Positions 17,304 through 28,138 of a DNA stretch of 64,000 bases are shown piece by piece. Every line of letters starts with the position of its first letter. Within the stretch, counting starts at the first letter, position 1. Position numbers and translations under genes: made by a program. Below the pieces are notes generated by a model. That model worked only from the letters and a program-made list of their open reading frames with translations. It did no database searches and was not told the origin of the DNA. This DNA comes from Streptococcus vicugnae (GTDB taxonomy: Bacteria > Bacillota > Bacilli > Lactobacillales > Streptococcaceae), in NCBI RefSeq assembly GCF_016461705.1, contig NZ_JAEMHW010000001.1, positions 124,001 to 188,000 on the forward strand. Direction: 5' to 3'.

Positions 17304-18785
17304 TTAACGTAGCCCAAGCTCCTTCAACTCTTCTTGGTATTTATTAAAATCAATTGCGATACCGAGTCCGCCGTACATGTCATAATCATCAGTCCAGTCT
17401 CCTTCCGCTGGGACCGTCTTTTGCTCAATACCTTTTTGACCACTAGTAATCACACCCAAACCTTCTTTAAGAAGAAATGAGTAAGACACATTTGTTGAGG
17501 TAAGGGCATAGATTTTTCCGATGGCTGCAGATCCTGTAAAGAGTTTTGAAGGATCTTTGATCTGGTTGACGATAGCAGAAATCACTTGTTGTTGACGTTG
17601 AGTGCGTCCATAGTCACCGTCATCATCTTTACGGAATCGAGCATAGTTAAGCAAGGTACGTCCATCCATCCTTTGATTGCCAACTTCAATCGTTTGATTT
17701 GGCACTGTTCCATCAGCTTGCATGTTCAAATCATCTGGAACTTCAACAGAAGAAACTTCTTGTCCATCAACAGTACCGAATTTGGCATCTATTTCAACAC
17801 CCTTTGGAAATAGTGTATCGATAGCTTCTGCAAAGGTTTCAAAGTCAACCATGACATAATACTTAATATCAATGTCAAAATTATTTTTCAAGGTTTTACG
17901 CATAAGTTCTGCACCTTGACGATCATCTTGTTCACCAATATTGAAAGCAACATTAAGCTTTTGGTCGTTTGCGTAATCATTATAGCTAACACCGTTAATA
18001 TTAACCAAGGTGTCACGCATAAAGCTAACTAGTTTAACTTTACCTTCTTTGTTACCAATATTCATCACCATGATGGTATCTGTTCTAGCATCAGATGAGC
18101 CCTGCGAAATCCGCTTATCACTACCAAGAATCAGAATATTAGTCCCGTCATGACTATCTTGACCGTTAAAAGGTTCTACTACTGCAGCAGAATAATTCGT
18201 TTCACCACTTGATACCTCATCGACACCACGATAGAACATATAAACCATACCAGCCATAATCAAAATGACTAATAAGCTACAAAATTGTAGAAAATGTTTA
18301 AAGCGTTTTTTGTGATGCTTCTTTTTAGGCTTCTTTGCCTTTGGAGCTTTGGGTTCATCGTGTGCAATCCCTTCGTAATAGTCCAAATAGGAAGAAGCGG
18401 GATTTTTTTCTTTTTTCTTTCGTTTTGAACGATGTGACTTCTTGGTTTGAGGATATTTTGGTAAACCTTGTGACGTTAATTGATTGTCAGATGTATCGTA
18501 ATCATCGTACTCATCATAAGTCACATAAGCGTCATAATCATCATCATAGTCGTCATCGTAGTAATCATAATAATCATAATAATCGCCATAATCATCATAG
18601 CGTTCATAATGAGGCTCTTTATTGACAGACGAAGAGTATCCAGATGACATCTCTTGCATACTCATCTGCTTTTTTTGATAGAGATAACCAAACTCTTCCT
18701 TTTGTTGCGGATTTAGGTACTCTAAATTTCCCAAAAGGTATTCATATCTTAATTCTTCATGCCGACTTAATTTATTTTCTGCCAT
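17304..18785 (-). CDS. psr: LytR-CpsA-Psr family cell wall ligase
   Basis: A 493-residue membrane-anchored protein; family members attach teichoic acids or capsule to peptidoglycan using lipid-linked precursors. The cytoplasmic N-terminal tail of ~165 residues is unusual: residues 60-98 are over three quarters Tyr and Asp, followed by lysine-rich stretches. A single membrane segment spans ~166-186, then the extracellular LCP domain begins ('TNILILGSDKR', 'DARTDTIMVMNI', 'LVSFMRDTLVNI', 'LNYARFRKDDDGDYGRTQRQQQV') with its conserved Arg/Asp residues. The position after pheA matches psr of other streptococci. The DNA of the Tyr/Asp tract is a run of near-repeats and may vary in length between strains. 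Confidence 0.88.
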   Translation of the reverse strand: MAENKLSRHEELRYEYLLGNLEYLNPQQKEEFGYLYQKKQMSMQEMSSGYSSSVNKEPHYERYDDYGDYYDYYDYYDDDYDDDYDAYVTYDEYDDYDTSDNQLTSQGLPKYPQTKKSHRSKRKKKEKNPASSYLDYYEGIAHDEPKAPKAKKPKKKHHKKRFKHFLQFCSLLVILIMAGMVYMFYRGVDEVSSGETNYSAAVVEPFNGQDSHDGTNILILGSDKRISQGSSDARTDTIMVMNIGNKEGKVKLVSFMRDTLVNINGVSYNDYANDQKLNVAFNIGEQDDRQGAELMRKTLKNNFDIDIKYYVMVDFETFAEAIDTLFPKGVEIDAKFGTVDGQEVSSVEVPDDLNMQADGTVPNQTIEVGNQRMDGRTLLNYARFRKDDDGDYGRTQRQQQVISAIVNQIKDPSKLFTGSAAIGKIYALTSTNVSYSFLLKEGLGVITSGQKGIEQKTVPAEGDWTDDYDMYGGLGIAIDFNKYQEELKELGLR

Positions 18786-18884
18786 ATCTCATACCACTCT
18801 TTCAATCAATCTATACTAAAGTCAGTACAAGTTTAACGAAACGACTATACTATCATTATACTAAAAAAGACATCAGGAAAGAAA

Positions 18885-19705
18885 TTATAACTTGTAAACG
18901 TCGTATTTTCCAAGCATTTTATAACCAATGCCAAGTTGGCGCAATTCTTCTAAGGCAAAAGAGACAAGCGCTTCATTGGTATTGTCAATATCAACGATGA
19001 AAAAATACTCTCCAAGCGCAGTTTTTAAGGGACGACTTTCAATTTTAGTCAAATTAATCCCACGCCAAGCAAAGACCGCTAAACCTTTATAAAGCGCACC
19101 TGGAAGATTATCTGGGAGCGTTAAAGCTAATGAGATTTTTTGTTGACACTTAGTCAAATCAAATGAACACTTCTTGCGCCCCAATACCCAAAAACGCGTG
19201 AAATTCTCATCCATTTCTTGGATATCTTTAGCAATAATTTCCAAATCATACTCTTTTGCTGCTGCAACTGGTGCAATTGCTGCAAAAGGCTCATCGGGAT
19301 TTTCAGCAATAAAACGTGCAGCGTAAGCCGTGCTTGCTGTCATCTCTATTTGTGCATTCGGATAATGCGCTTTGATGTATTTTTTCCCTTGAGCAATAGC
19401 CTGCGGATGTGAGAAAATCTTTTCGATTTTCTTATCTTTCGAAGTCGCTAAAAGTTGTTGCTTAATGGGTTGAATCATTTCCGCAACCGCTTCAATTTTA
19501 GCTTGATGAAAAAGGTAGTCCAGAGTTTCGTGAACTGACCCTTCAATCGAATTTTCAACTGGAATAATGGCATAATCCACCATTCCTTCTTCGTAAGACT
19601 TGATTACTTCAGTGATATTTGCAAAAGGCACTCGTTCAGCTTCTGGGAATGCCTTAACAGCAACATTGTGCGTAAAAGAACCATTCGGTCCTAAATAGCC
19701 AACTT

Positions 19706-19709
<4 letters not shown>
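18885..19709 (-). CDS. pheA: prephenate dehydratase
   Basis: A 274-residue enzyme converting prephenate to phenylpyruvate for phenylalanine synthesis. The N-terminal catalytic domain begins 'VGYLGPNGSFT' and contains 'IPVENSIEGSV' and 'ENFTRFWVLG' with the essential Thr-Arg-Phe. The C-terminal ACT domain ('PGALYKGLAVFAWRGINLTKIESRP') includes the E-S-R-P motif that binds phenylalanine, so feedback inhibition is expected. No chorismate mutase domain is fused. Its ATG overlaps the aroK stop as ATGA, indicating coupled translation in the aroA-aroK-pheA-psr series. Confidence 0.93.
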
Positions 19710-21563
<1,854 letters not shown>

Positions 21564-21571
21564 TTACAAGA

Positions 21572-21603
21572 AAAACAACTGAAAGAAATTCTTTCAGCTG
21601 TTT
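21572..21603 (-). terminator. terminator of lepA
   Basis: ACAGCTGAAAG / CTTTCAGTTGT stem of 11 pairs on the minus strand followed by TTTTTC, directly after the lepA stop codon. Confidence 0.85.
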
Positions 21604-21608
21604 ATGTT

Positions 21609-23444
21609 TTATTTTTTGCTGCTTTCGTCATCCATTGAAAGAACTGACAAGAAGGCTTCTTGTGGCACTTCAACAGAACCGATAGCTTTCATACGTTTCT
21701 TACCAGCTTTTTGTTTTTCAAGCAATTTACGTTTACGAGAAACGTCACCACCATAACATTTCGCCAAAACGTTTTTACGAAGAGCTTTGATGTCAGATCG
21801 AGCAACAATTTTTTGACCGATAGCCGCTTGAATTGGCACTTCGAATTGTTGACGAGGAATGATTTTCTTCAATTTTTCAACAATCATTTTACCACGTTCA
21901 TAGGCAAATTCATTGTGAACGATGAAGCTAAGCGCATCGACCTTATCACCGTTAAGGAGAATATCCATCTTAACCAATTTAGATTTGCGGTATTCTGAGA
22001 TTTCGTAATCAAAGCTTGCATAACCACGTGTTGATGATTTCAATTTATCAAAGAAATCAAAAACGATTTCAGCTAGTGGAATTTGGTAAATGACATTAAC
22101 ACGATTTTCATCGATGTAATCCATTGTCACAAAATCACCACGTTTGCGTTGCGCAAGTTCCATAACCGCTCCAACAAATTCTTGCGGAACCATGATTTGT
22201 GCTTTAACATATGGTTCTTCGATACTTGCCACCTTAGTTGGGTCTGGGAACTCAGATGGATTTGACACTTCTAGCATTTCGCCATCAGTCGTATTGACAT
22301 GGTAAACAACAGATGGTGCTGTCATAATCAAGTCAATGTTAAACTCACGTTCCAAACGTTCTTGGATAACGTCCATGTGAAGAAGTCCCAAGAAACCACA
22401 ACGGAAACCAAAACCAAGAGCTTGTGACGTTTCTGGTTCGAATTGAAGACTAGCATCGTTCAATTGAAGTTTTTCAAGTGCTTCACGAAGGTCATTGTAT
22501 TTATTTGATTCGATTGGGTAAAGACCAGCAAACACCATTGGGTTCATTTGTTTGTAACCGTGAAGTGGTGCTTCTGCTGGGTTATCCGCAAGAGTAACCG
22601 TATCACCTACACGTGTATCAGCAACTGTCTTGATTGACGCCGCGATATAACCAACATCACCTGTTGCTAAGAAATCACGTCCAACTGCTTTTGGTGTGAA
22701 GATACCAACTTCAGTAACATCAAATGTTTTACCATTTGACATCAATTGAATGGTATCACCAGGTTTTACCATACCATTGACGATTCGCACTTGCAAAATA
22801 ACTCCACGATAAGCATCGTAAACAGAGTCAAAGATAAGTGCTTGAAGTGGTGCTTCAACATCTCCTGCTGGCGCTGGCACGTACTCAACGATTTGTTCGA
22901 GGATTTCTTCAATCCCGATACCAGCTTTTGCTGAGGCAAGTACTGCTTCTGACGCATCAAGTCCGATAACATCTTCGATTTCTTGACGCACACGTTCAGG
23001 GTCAGCAGCTGGCAAGTCAATCTTATTAATAACTGGCAAGATTTCCAAATCATTATCAAGTGCCAAATACACGTTAGCAAGAGTTTGAGCTTCGATACCT
23101 TGTGCCGCATCGACAACCAAAATAGCCCCTTCGCAGGCTGCTAGAGAACGTGACACTTCATATGAAAAGTCAACGTGCCCCGGTGTGTCAATCAAGTGGA
23201 AAATGTAAGTTTCACCGTCTTTAGCTGTGTAATTCAACTCAATCGCATTCAATTTGATTGTGATACCACGTTCACGCTCCAAATCCATGCTATCCAAGAG
23301 TTGAGCTTGCATTTCACGACTAGAAACTGTTTCAGTCTTTTCCAAAATACGGTCAGCCAAAGTTGACTTTCCGTGGTCAATATGCGCAATAATAGAGAAA
23401 TTGCGAATCTTTTCTTGTCGTTTTTTTAATTCTTGAATATCCAT
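21609..23444 (-). CDS. lepA: translation elongation factor 4 (LepA)
   Basis: A 611-residue ribosome-associated GTPase. G-motifs are clear: 'AHIDHGKST' (P-loop, residues ~20-28), 'ERGIT' switch I, 'DTPGH' and 'NKIDLP'. Domains II-V follow, and the LepA-specific C-terminal end with '[26 protein letters not shown]' is complete. LepA back-translocates stalled ribosomes and acts in initiation. Monocistronic, with its own terminator. Confidence 0.95.
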   Translation of the reverse strand: MDIQELKKRQEKIRNFSIIAHIDHGKSTLADRILEKTETVSSREMQAQLLDSMDLERERGITIKLNAIELNYTAKDGETYIFHLIDTPGHVDFSYEVSRSLAACEGAILVVDAAQGIEAQTLANVYLALDNDLEILPVINKIDLPAADPERVRQEIEDVIGLDASEAVLASAKAGIGIEEILEQIVEYVPAPAGDVEAPLQALIFDSVYDAYRGVILQVRIVNGMVKPGDTIQLMSNGKTFDVTEVGIFTPKAVGRDFLATGDVGYIAASIKTVADTRVGDTVTLADNPAEAPLHGYKQMNPMVFAGLYPIESNKYNDLREALEKLQLNDASLQFEPETSQALGFGFRCGFLGLLHMDVIQERLEREFNIDLIMTAPSVVYHVNTTDGEMLEVSNPSEFPDPTKVASIEEPYVKAQIMVPQEFVGAVMELAQRKRGDFVTMDYIDENRVNVIYQIPLAEIVFDFFDKLKSSTRGYASFDYEISEYRKSKLVKMDILLNGDKVDALSFIVHNEFAYERGKMIVEKLKKIIPRQQFEVPIQAAIGQKIVARSDIKALRKNVLAKCYGGDVSRKRKLLEKQKAGKKRMKAIGSVEVPQEAFLSVLSMDDESSKK

Positions 23445-23573
23445 CTATCCTATAATCCTATACAATTAATCACTATTCCTATTATATCAAATAAACACCT
23501 TGGGTGCTATAAAAAGTTTGTAACAAGCGATAAAAGCAAAGAAAATCACTTATTAAAAAGAGCCTCAAATTTC

Positions 23574-23602
23574 TTTACATTTTGTAAATAAAACGCTATC
23601 AT
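23574..23602 (+). promoter_or_regulatory. promoter of the Ltp-like gene
   Basis: TTTACA, 17 bases, TATCAT on the plus strand. The start codon is ~90 bases further, so the mRNA would have a leader. AAGGAG lies at 23685-23690. Confidence 0.55.
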
Positions 23603-23696
23603 TTAAGTGAAAATTAGACAAATAACTTACTTCCACACTTCATTTTAAACTGTATTATCCTATCTCACACACTTAACCGTTGATAAGGAGAACATC

Positions 23697-24263
23697 ATGA
23701 AAAAGAGAACAATGATTATTGCCTGTGCTTTGGCACTATTAGGATTGTCTAGTTTTTTCATAACAAGTCCACCACTTGTCTCGCACCCTCATATCGTCTA
23801 TGCTGCAGCGACTAGTAGCCAGAAAAAAGCTCTAAGCAAGGCTGAAAAGTACTACAAGCTCATGAACATGTCAAAATTAGGCATTTACGACCAATTGACA
23901 TCAGATGTTGAAAAATATTCTGCCGAAGATGCTCAATATGCCGTTGACCATTTGAAAGCTAATTACAAAAAAGCTGCGCTTAAGAGAGCAAAGAGCTATT
24001 ACAAGATTATGCACATGTCAAAACAAGGCATCTACGACCAATTGTCTAACGAAAATGGCGATAAATTCACTGCTGAACAAGCTCAGTACGCTATCGACCA
24101 TGCCAAATTAGACTATAAGAAAGCTGCCTTGGAAAAAGCAAAAAGTTATAAGAAAACACTAGACTTGTCATCAGATGAAATCTACGAACAACTCACTTCT
24201 GAGCACGGCGCAAAATTCACCACCGAAGAAGCTCAGTATGCCATCGACCATCTGAATGACTAA
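23697..24263 (+). CDS. Ltp-like secreted protein with three repeat domains, possible superinfection-exclusion factor
   Basis: A 188-residue exported protein. The signal sequence runs to about residue 36 with a likely V-Y-A/A cleavage; Cys10 lies too early for a normal lipobox, so it seems secreted rather than lipidated. Three copies of a ~42-residue unit follow at about 45-86, 94-136 and 144-186, each like 'A-x2-KAKSYYKxMxMSKxGIYDQL-x5-GxKFTAEQAQYAIDH'. This is the Ltp repeat (PF07553), a pair of helix-turn-helix-like folds; Ltp of S. thermophilus prophage TP-J34 blocks DNA injection of other phages. It is the only plus-strand gene in this stretch and sits 70 bases from the CRISPR array. A phage-exclusion role is inference from the family. 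Confidence 0.8.
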   Translation: MKKRTMIIACALALLGLSSFFITSPPLVSHPHIVYAAATSSQKKALSKAEKYYKLMNMSKLGIYDQLTSDVEKYSAEDAQYAVDHLKANYKKAALKRAKSYYKIMHMSKQGIYDQLSNENGDKFTAEQAQYAIDHAKLDYKKAALEKAKSYKKTLDLSSDEIYEQLTSEHGAKFTTEEAQYAIDHLND

Positions 24264-24301
24264 GCCAATCTAACCTAGCAAACCTATGACCCATATAGGA
24301 A

Positions 24302-24330
24302 AAACCACCTGGAAATTTCTAGGTGGTTTT
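24302..24330 (+). terminator. terminator of the Ltp-like gene
   Basis: AAACCACCT / AGGTGGTTT stem with a 10-base loop and a T-rich tail. It abuts the last, degenerate CRISPR repeat and may also end the pre-crRNA transcript arriving from the other side. Confidence 0.75.
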
Positions 24331-24332
24331 GG

Positions 24333-25621
24333 TGTTTCAGTGTTTTTTAATCTTGAGAGTACAAAAACAGCCAGTTGGTGTTACTGTTGAAATGTCTTGT
24401 TTTACGGTTACTTAAATCTTGAGAGTACAAAAACTGCTGTGACAGTTGTTGGTTTAGTAGACCAGTTTTACGGTTACTTAAATCTTGAGAGTACAAAAAC
24501 ATCGAGTACTACTTCAATGCTTCTCATAAAGTTTTACGGTTACTTAAATCTTGAGAGTACAAAAACCTACGGCTTAGACGGTCCAATTTGTAAACCGTTT
24601 TACGGTTACTTAAATCTTGAGAGTACAAAAACTGTCGTTATAACCACAAAACTAAAAAAAGGTTTTACGGTTACTTAAATCTTGAGAGTACAAAAACTTT
24701 CGGCTGCGCTGATAATTAACCAGATGAGTTTTACGGTTACTTAAATCTTGAGAGTACAAAAACTAGCAAGTTGTTTGTTGATCATAAACATTGGTTTTAC
24801 GGTTACTTAAATCTTGAGAGTACAAAAACTAGAAATATTCTTAACATCGTAAGCCTTAAGTTTTACGGTTACTTAAATCTTGAGAGTACAAAAACGTTGA
24901 CTACAGACGATTTTAGAGTACTAAAGTTTTACGGTTACTTAAATCTTGAGAGTACAAAAACTAGATGTTAATGACAATACGCTTGTATGTGGTTTTACGG
25001 TTACTTAAATCTTGAGAGTACAAAAACTGATAGTTCCAGAGACAACATAACGCGTCCGTTTTACGGTTACTTAAATCTTGAGAGTACAAAAACGGTCGAT
25101 ATAGCCGTCTGCTTCGTCGTATTGTTTTACGGTTACTTAAATCTTGAGAGTACAAAAACCGCTGTGTAGATGTCGCTGCCTACTGTCACGTTTTACGGTT
25201 ACTTAAATCTTGAGAGTACAAAAACAAGTTTCCAATCTTTGATATTGAAGAACTCGTTTTACGGTTACTTAAATCTTGAGAGTACAAAAACCAAGCTCAT
25301 ATTGAGAAATCACTTGACGAGGTTTTACGGTTACTTAAATCTTGAGAGTACAAAAACGTCCTTTTGCAATATCTAATAAACTCATATGTTTTACGGTTAC
25401 TTAAATCTTGAGAGTACAAAAACGTCCTTTTGCAATATCTAATAAACTCATATGTTTTACGGTTACTTAAATCTTGAGAGTACAAAAACAGCCTAGCTTG
25501 CTAGCCATGCTACTAACAGGTTTTACGGTTACTTAAATCTTGAGAGTACAAAAACCTGCTGTGACAGTCGCTGGTTTAGTAGACCGTTTTACGGTTACTT
25601 AAATCTTGAGAGTACAAAAAC
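24333..25621 (-). CRISPR. type II-A CRISPR array, 20 repeats and 19 spacers
   Basis: Thirty-six-base repeats, read on the minus strand as GTTTTTGTAC...AACCGTAAAAC, close to the S. thermophilus CRISPR1 repeat. Eighteen spacers are 30 bases; the one at 24633-24661 is 29. All repeats are identical except the last at 24333-24368, whose 3' half is degenerate, marking the trailer end. The leader lies at the csn2 side, so transcription runs on the minus strand and the newest spacer is 25556-25585. Spacers at 25358-25387 and 25424-25453 are identical. The newest spacer and that at 24435-24464 match at 27 of 29 bases with a one-base offset. The 66-base period is a multiple of three, which creates spurious reading frames through the array. 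Confidence 0.98.
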
Positions 25622-25687
25622 CTCAAATCGTCATTTTTGGTCTTTATACTCTACAAGAATTATAATTTCATTGAGCCTAAAAGTCAA
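25622..25687 (-). promoter_or_regulatory. CRISPR leader and pre-crRNA promoter
   Basis: On the minus strand TTGACT (plus 25682-25687), 17 bases, TATAAT (25659-25664) form a good promoter; its -35 contains the csn2 stop codon. Transcription should start ~30 bases before the first repeat. The leader ends with ATTTGAG directly at the repeat, a conserved leader end used for spacer integration in type II-A arrays. Confidence 0.75.
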
Positions 25688-26733
25688 TCTTTATCCTTAA
25701 GAAAGCTTATTTCAAGCTGATTTATCTCTGAAATTGGATATTTAACTGACTTATCATAGTGATATAAACTATTTAGTATCTTGATAGCTACCATATCCGA
25801 AATTCCTAAACTCACATATGAAATTTGCTCACTAAATAAATAACTTGCATTCTTCTGTAAAAGAATTAAAAATTCTTTTTTTGTTGGTACATTGTTGGAT
25901 GGATATCTTCCAACAAATCTTTCATACATAAAATTAAGATCAAACAAAGATTCAATATAATCTGAAACAATGGTAATATTTTCTATTGTTTCTTTAGTCA
26001 CATACAAGTAGCTTTCGTTTGACGGAAAAATCGTACAATAAAAATTTGGAAACTCCTCAGTCATTCTTGTGATAACCTGACAAATTCTTATAAATGAGGC
26101 ATAATCAAGGTAATCATCCATATTCTTAAAAATCAGAAGAATGTTACTAGTATCATTGGATAATTTTTCACTTAACATTTTGAGTAAAAACATTACCTTA
26201 ATCTCGTTATCAACAAATTCAAAAGCAATATTTTTGTCTTGATATTTAAAATATGGTTGAAAATACTTACTCAATAAGTGTTCAGCCGTAACCATACAAC
26301 TCTCTGTATGATAAGTTACATCTTTAATCGATAAGTCTAGAGCTTGATTAACAGTCAAAGAAACTTTTTCTAATTTATCATTGATTTCATCGATTTCTTC
26401 CATAACATCAACTGTATCTAGATTTATCTTCATAAAATCAAAGGCCACTGTACCTTTTTTATAAGACATCTGTTCAAGTAAATCTTTAATATCAGAAATT
26501 GAAATAATACTAAAATCATTTCTTTTTAAACTTTTTCCTTCACACAAGATTTCTGGTTCTTCTTGGTTAAACAACGATAAATCTTCTTCTGAATATTTTT
26601 TGCCGTCAAAATACCATATAAATAATTGCCACATATAATATTTTAATTGCTGATTTTGACCAATAATTTGTGTAAATTGTCCAAAATGAATATCAAGATT
26701 ATCTTTAAAAGGATGCGTAAAATGTAATCTCAT
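25684..26733 (-). CDS. csn2: Csn2, long St-type
   Basis: A 349-residue protein of the long Csn2 variety found with S. thermophilus CRISPR1 (Cas_St_Csn2), distinct from the ~220-residue form of S. pyogenes. It takes part in spacer acquisition, binding DNA ends with Cas1, Cas2 and Cas9. It begins M-R-L-H-F-T-H-P-F and shows the ATPase-like N-terminal strand pattern without a functional P-loop. Its ATG overlaps the cas2 stop (ATGA). The stop codon lies within the -35 hexamer of the array promoter. Confidence 0.92.
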   Translation of the reverse strand: MRLHFTHPFKDNLDIHFGQFTQIIGQNQQLKYYMWQLFIWYFDGKKYSEEDLSLFNQEEPEILCEGKSLKRNDFSIISISDIKDLLEQMSYKKGTVAFDFMKINLDTVDVMEEIDEINDKLEKVSLTVNQALDLSIKDVTYHTESCMVTAEHLLSKYFQPYFKYQDKNIAFEFVDNEIKVMFLLKMLSEKLSNDTSNILLIFKNMDDYLDYASFIRICQVITRMTEEFPNFYCTIFPSNESYLYVTKETIENITIVSDYIESLFDLNFMYERFVGRYPSNNVPTKKEFLILLQKNASYLFSEQISYVSLGISDMVAIKILNSLYHYDKSVKYPISEINQLEISFLKDKD

Positions 26734-27053
26734 ATAACCACCAATTTATTATCACTAACAACTTCTTCTTGTTTCGTTTTACCTCCAACAATCAAAGTCA
26801 TTTCCGAAAACTGTTTTTCAGTTACAGCCAAAAGGCGTACATTACCAGCTGGTAGATTGCTTTGTTGCAATCTTTTATAAAACTTATTAGCAAAACTCCG
26901 ATTTGGGCATGTACGATAATAAACAGAGAACTGTAACATTTCAAAACCATTAGCAATTAACTCTTTTCTAAAATTTCGATAAGTTCTTTTTTCGTGTGCA
27001 GTTTCCATCGGTAAATCAAAAAAACATAATAATCTCATTGCAGCATACCTCAT
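26730..27053 (-). CDS. cas2: Cas2
   Basis: A 107-residue ferredoxin-fold protein that bridges Cas1 dimers during spacer integration. 'LLCFFDLPM' near residues 8-16 holds the conserved acidic residue, followed by 'YRNFRKELIANGFEMLQFSVYYR'. It starts 2 bases after the cas1 stop codon, consistent with one cas transcript. Length and motifs fit the CRISPR1 subtype. Confidence 0.95.
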   Translation of the reverse strand: MRYAAMRLLCFFDLPMETAHEKRTYRNFRKELIANGFEMLQFSVYYRTCPNRSFANKFYKRLQQSNLPAGNVRLLAVTEKQFSEMTLIVGGKTKQEEVVSDNKLVVI

Positions 27054-27054
27054 C

Positions 27055-27966
27055 TTAAGACTCCAATTCTAGACTAGAAACCACCGGACAGAAAAACTTA
27101 CTAGTATCTTTCTTGTCAATACATTTTATAAAACCTTGAACATATTTATCCATAGCTCCAGTCACCGTACAATTCTCATTACCGTATTTAATCTTAGTAT
27201 TCAATAAATTTGTTAAAGCCAAGCGATATTCATATTTTAAATATTCTTTATCTCGCAAATTTTGATAAACCCAAACATCAACTATTTGTCTAAATGGCTC
27301 CATTAAATCATCTACTAAGTTAAATTGATTATATTCATTTTTATGAAAGATACCAACTAAAGGATTTAGACCGTATCCCTCAACAATCCTAGCCATCTGT
27401 GCTCTTAAAATTGCATATCCATAATTTAGTCCAGCATTAATCACATCAGCTTCCTGCTGTGTCACGCGCGTAAACTTTTTACCAAAAAGCTCATTAAAAT
27501 AAACTTTAGCCGCATGTCCTTCACGATTAGTCTTATCCCCTAGCTCAATGTGATCTTTATAGTCAGCTAACAATTGGATTGCATCGATATCTCTTTCAAA
27601 TAGAGATAATACGTCTTGTTGGTTATTAATTTTAAAATAGGTTACAATTTGCCAAAGCTTATCTTTTTGCTCCTGACTCCACTCTAACTGCTTTTGCAAT
27701 CTCTTATAAGCCCTAGAATGTCCATTCGGTGCATGATAAACTCCAGTTGGTAAATGTTCGTTGTCACAAACAATTAATGCAATATTGTATTTGCTTAATG
27801 CACTTAAAAGTCTAAGAGTAACTACAGTATCACCACCTTCAGCAACAATGATTGAGATATCACTAAGTGGGATAGTGTATTCCTCTCCCATCTTTTTTAT
27901 AACAATATTATCCAATTTTAAGTGCATTTTTTCACTTTGATTGACATACACAACTCTCCAAGTCAT
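27055..27966 (-). CDS. cas1: Cas1 integrase
   Basis: A 303-residue metal-dependent integrase that inserts new spacers. It begins M-T-W-R-V-V-Y-V-N-Q-S-E-K-M and contains 'DTVVTLRLLSALSKYNIALIVCDNEHLPTG', the catalytic Glu region 'FTRVTQQEADVINAGLNYGYAILRAQ' and the His/Asp region 'GIFHKNEYNQFNLVDDLMEPFR'. The open frame extends 55 codons upstream to 28131, but that extension translates the tracrRNA gene; the ATG at 27966 has AAGGAGAG before it and matches the known Cas1 start. The sequence is very close to CRISPR1 Cas1 of S. thermophilus. Confidence 0.95.
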   Translation of the reverse strand: MTWRVVYVNQSEKMHLKLDNIVIKKMGEEYTIPLSDISIIVAEGGDTVVTLRLLSALSKYNIALIVCDNEHLPTGVYHAPNGHSRAYKRLQKQLEWSQEQKDKLWQIVTYFKINNQQDVLSLFERDIDAIQLLADYKDHIELGDKTNREGHAAKVYFNELFGKKFTRVTQQEADVINAGLNYGYAILRAQMARIVEGYGLNPLVGIFHKNEYNQFNLVDDLMEPFRQIVDVWVYQNLRDKEYLKYEYRLALTNLLNTKIKYGNENCTVTGAMDKYVQGFIKCIDKKDTSKFFCPVVSSLELES

Positions 27967-27983
27967 AATACTCTCCTTTTTAC

Positions 27984-28090
27984 ACAACGAAAAGCACCCC
28001 ATGTTTAACATGGGGTGCTTGAATTCGGCATGAAGCCTTATCTTTGTAGGCTCTGCAAGATTTAAGTAACCGTGCAAGGCGTCCCTTGCA
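27984..28090 (-). ncRNA. tracrRNA
   Basis: The minus strand contains an anti-repeat (ACGGTTACTTAAATCTT, plus ~28036-28073) complementary to the CRISPR repeat, then AGAG and TACAAAGAT which pair with the 5' part of the repeat, the nexus AAGGCTTCATGCCGAA and a terminator hairpin AAGCACCCCATG / CATGGGGTGCTT (27992-28020) with a T-run. Layout and nexus match S. thermophilus CRISPR1 tracrRNA, also encoded between cas9 and cas1. Upstream of the anti-repeat a further hairpin GCAAGG/CCTTGC is present. Confidence 0.93.
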
Positions 28091-28096
28091 AAAACT

Positions 28097-28125
28097 ATTA
28101 TATAGCGTTTACATAAAAATTGCAA
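28097..28125 (-). promoter_or_regulatory. tracrRNA promoter
   Basis: TTGCAA, exactly 17 bases, TATAAT on the minus strand. Predicted start near 28090. The -35 hexamer is identical to that of the cas9 promoter. Confidence 0.85.
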
Positions 28126-28138
28126 CCCCAAATTTCAA

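Noticed and set aside
24397..25485. Several 60-90 residue reading frames on both strands with a repeated Y-G-Y-L-N-L or Y-S-Q-D-L-S motif
   Set aside because: They are translations of the 36-base CRISPR repeat; the 66-base period keeps the frame open.
28097..28119. Bases before GTTTTTG as a guide against the cas9 promoter
   Set aside because: Only about four 3'-terminal bases could be matched by eye to 31556-31584 with no clear PAM, so targeting is not claimed; only the RNA architecture is reported.
27967..28131. 55-residue N-terminal extension of Cas1
   Set aside because: It translates the tracrRNA gene; the internal ATG at 27966 has the ribosome site and matches known Cas1 starts.
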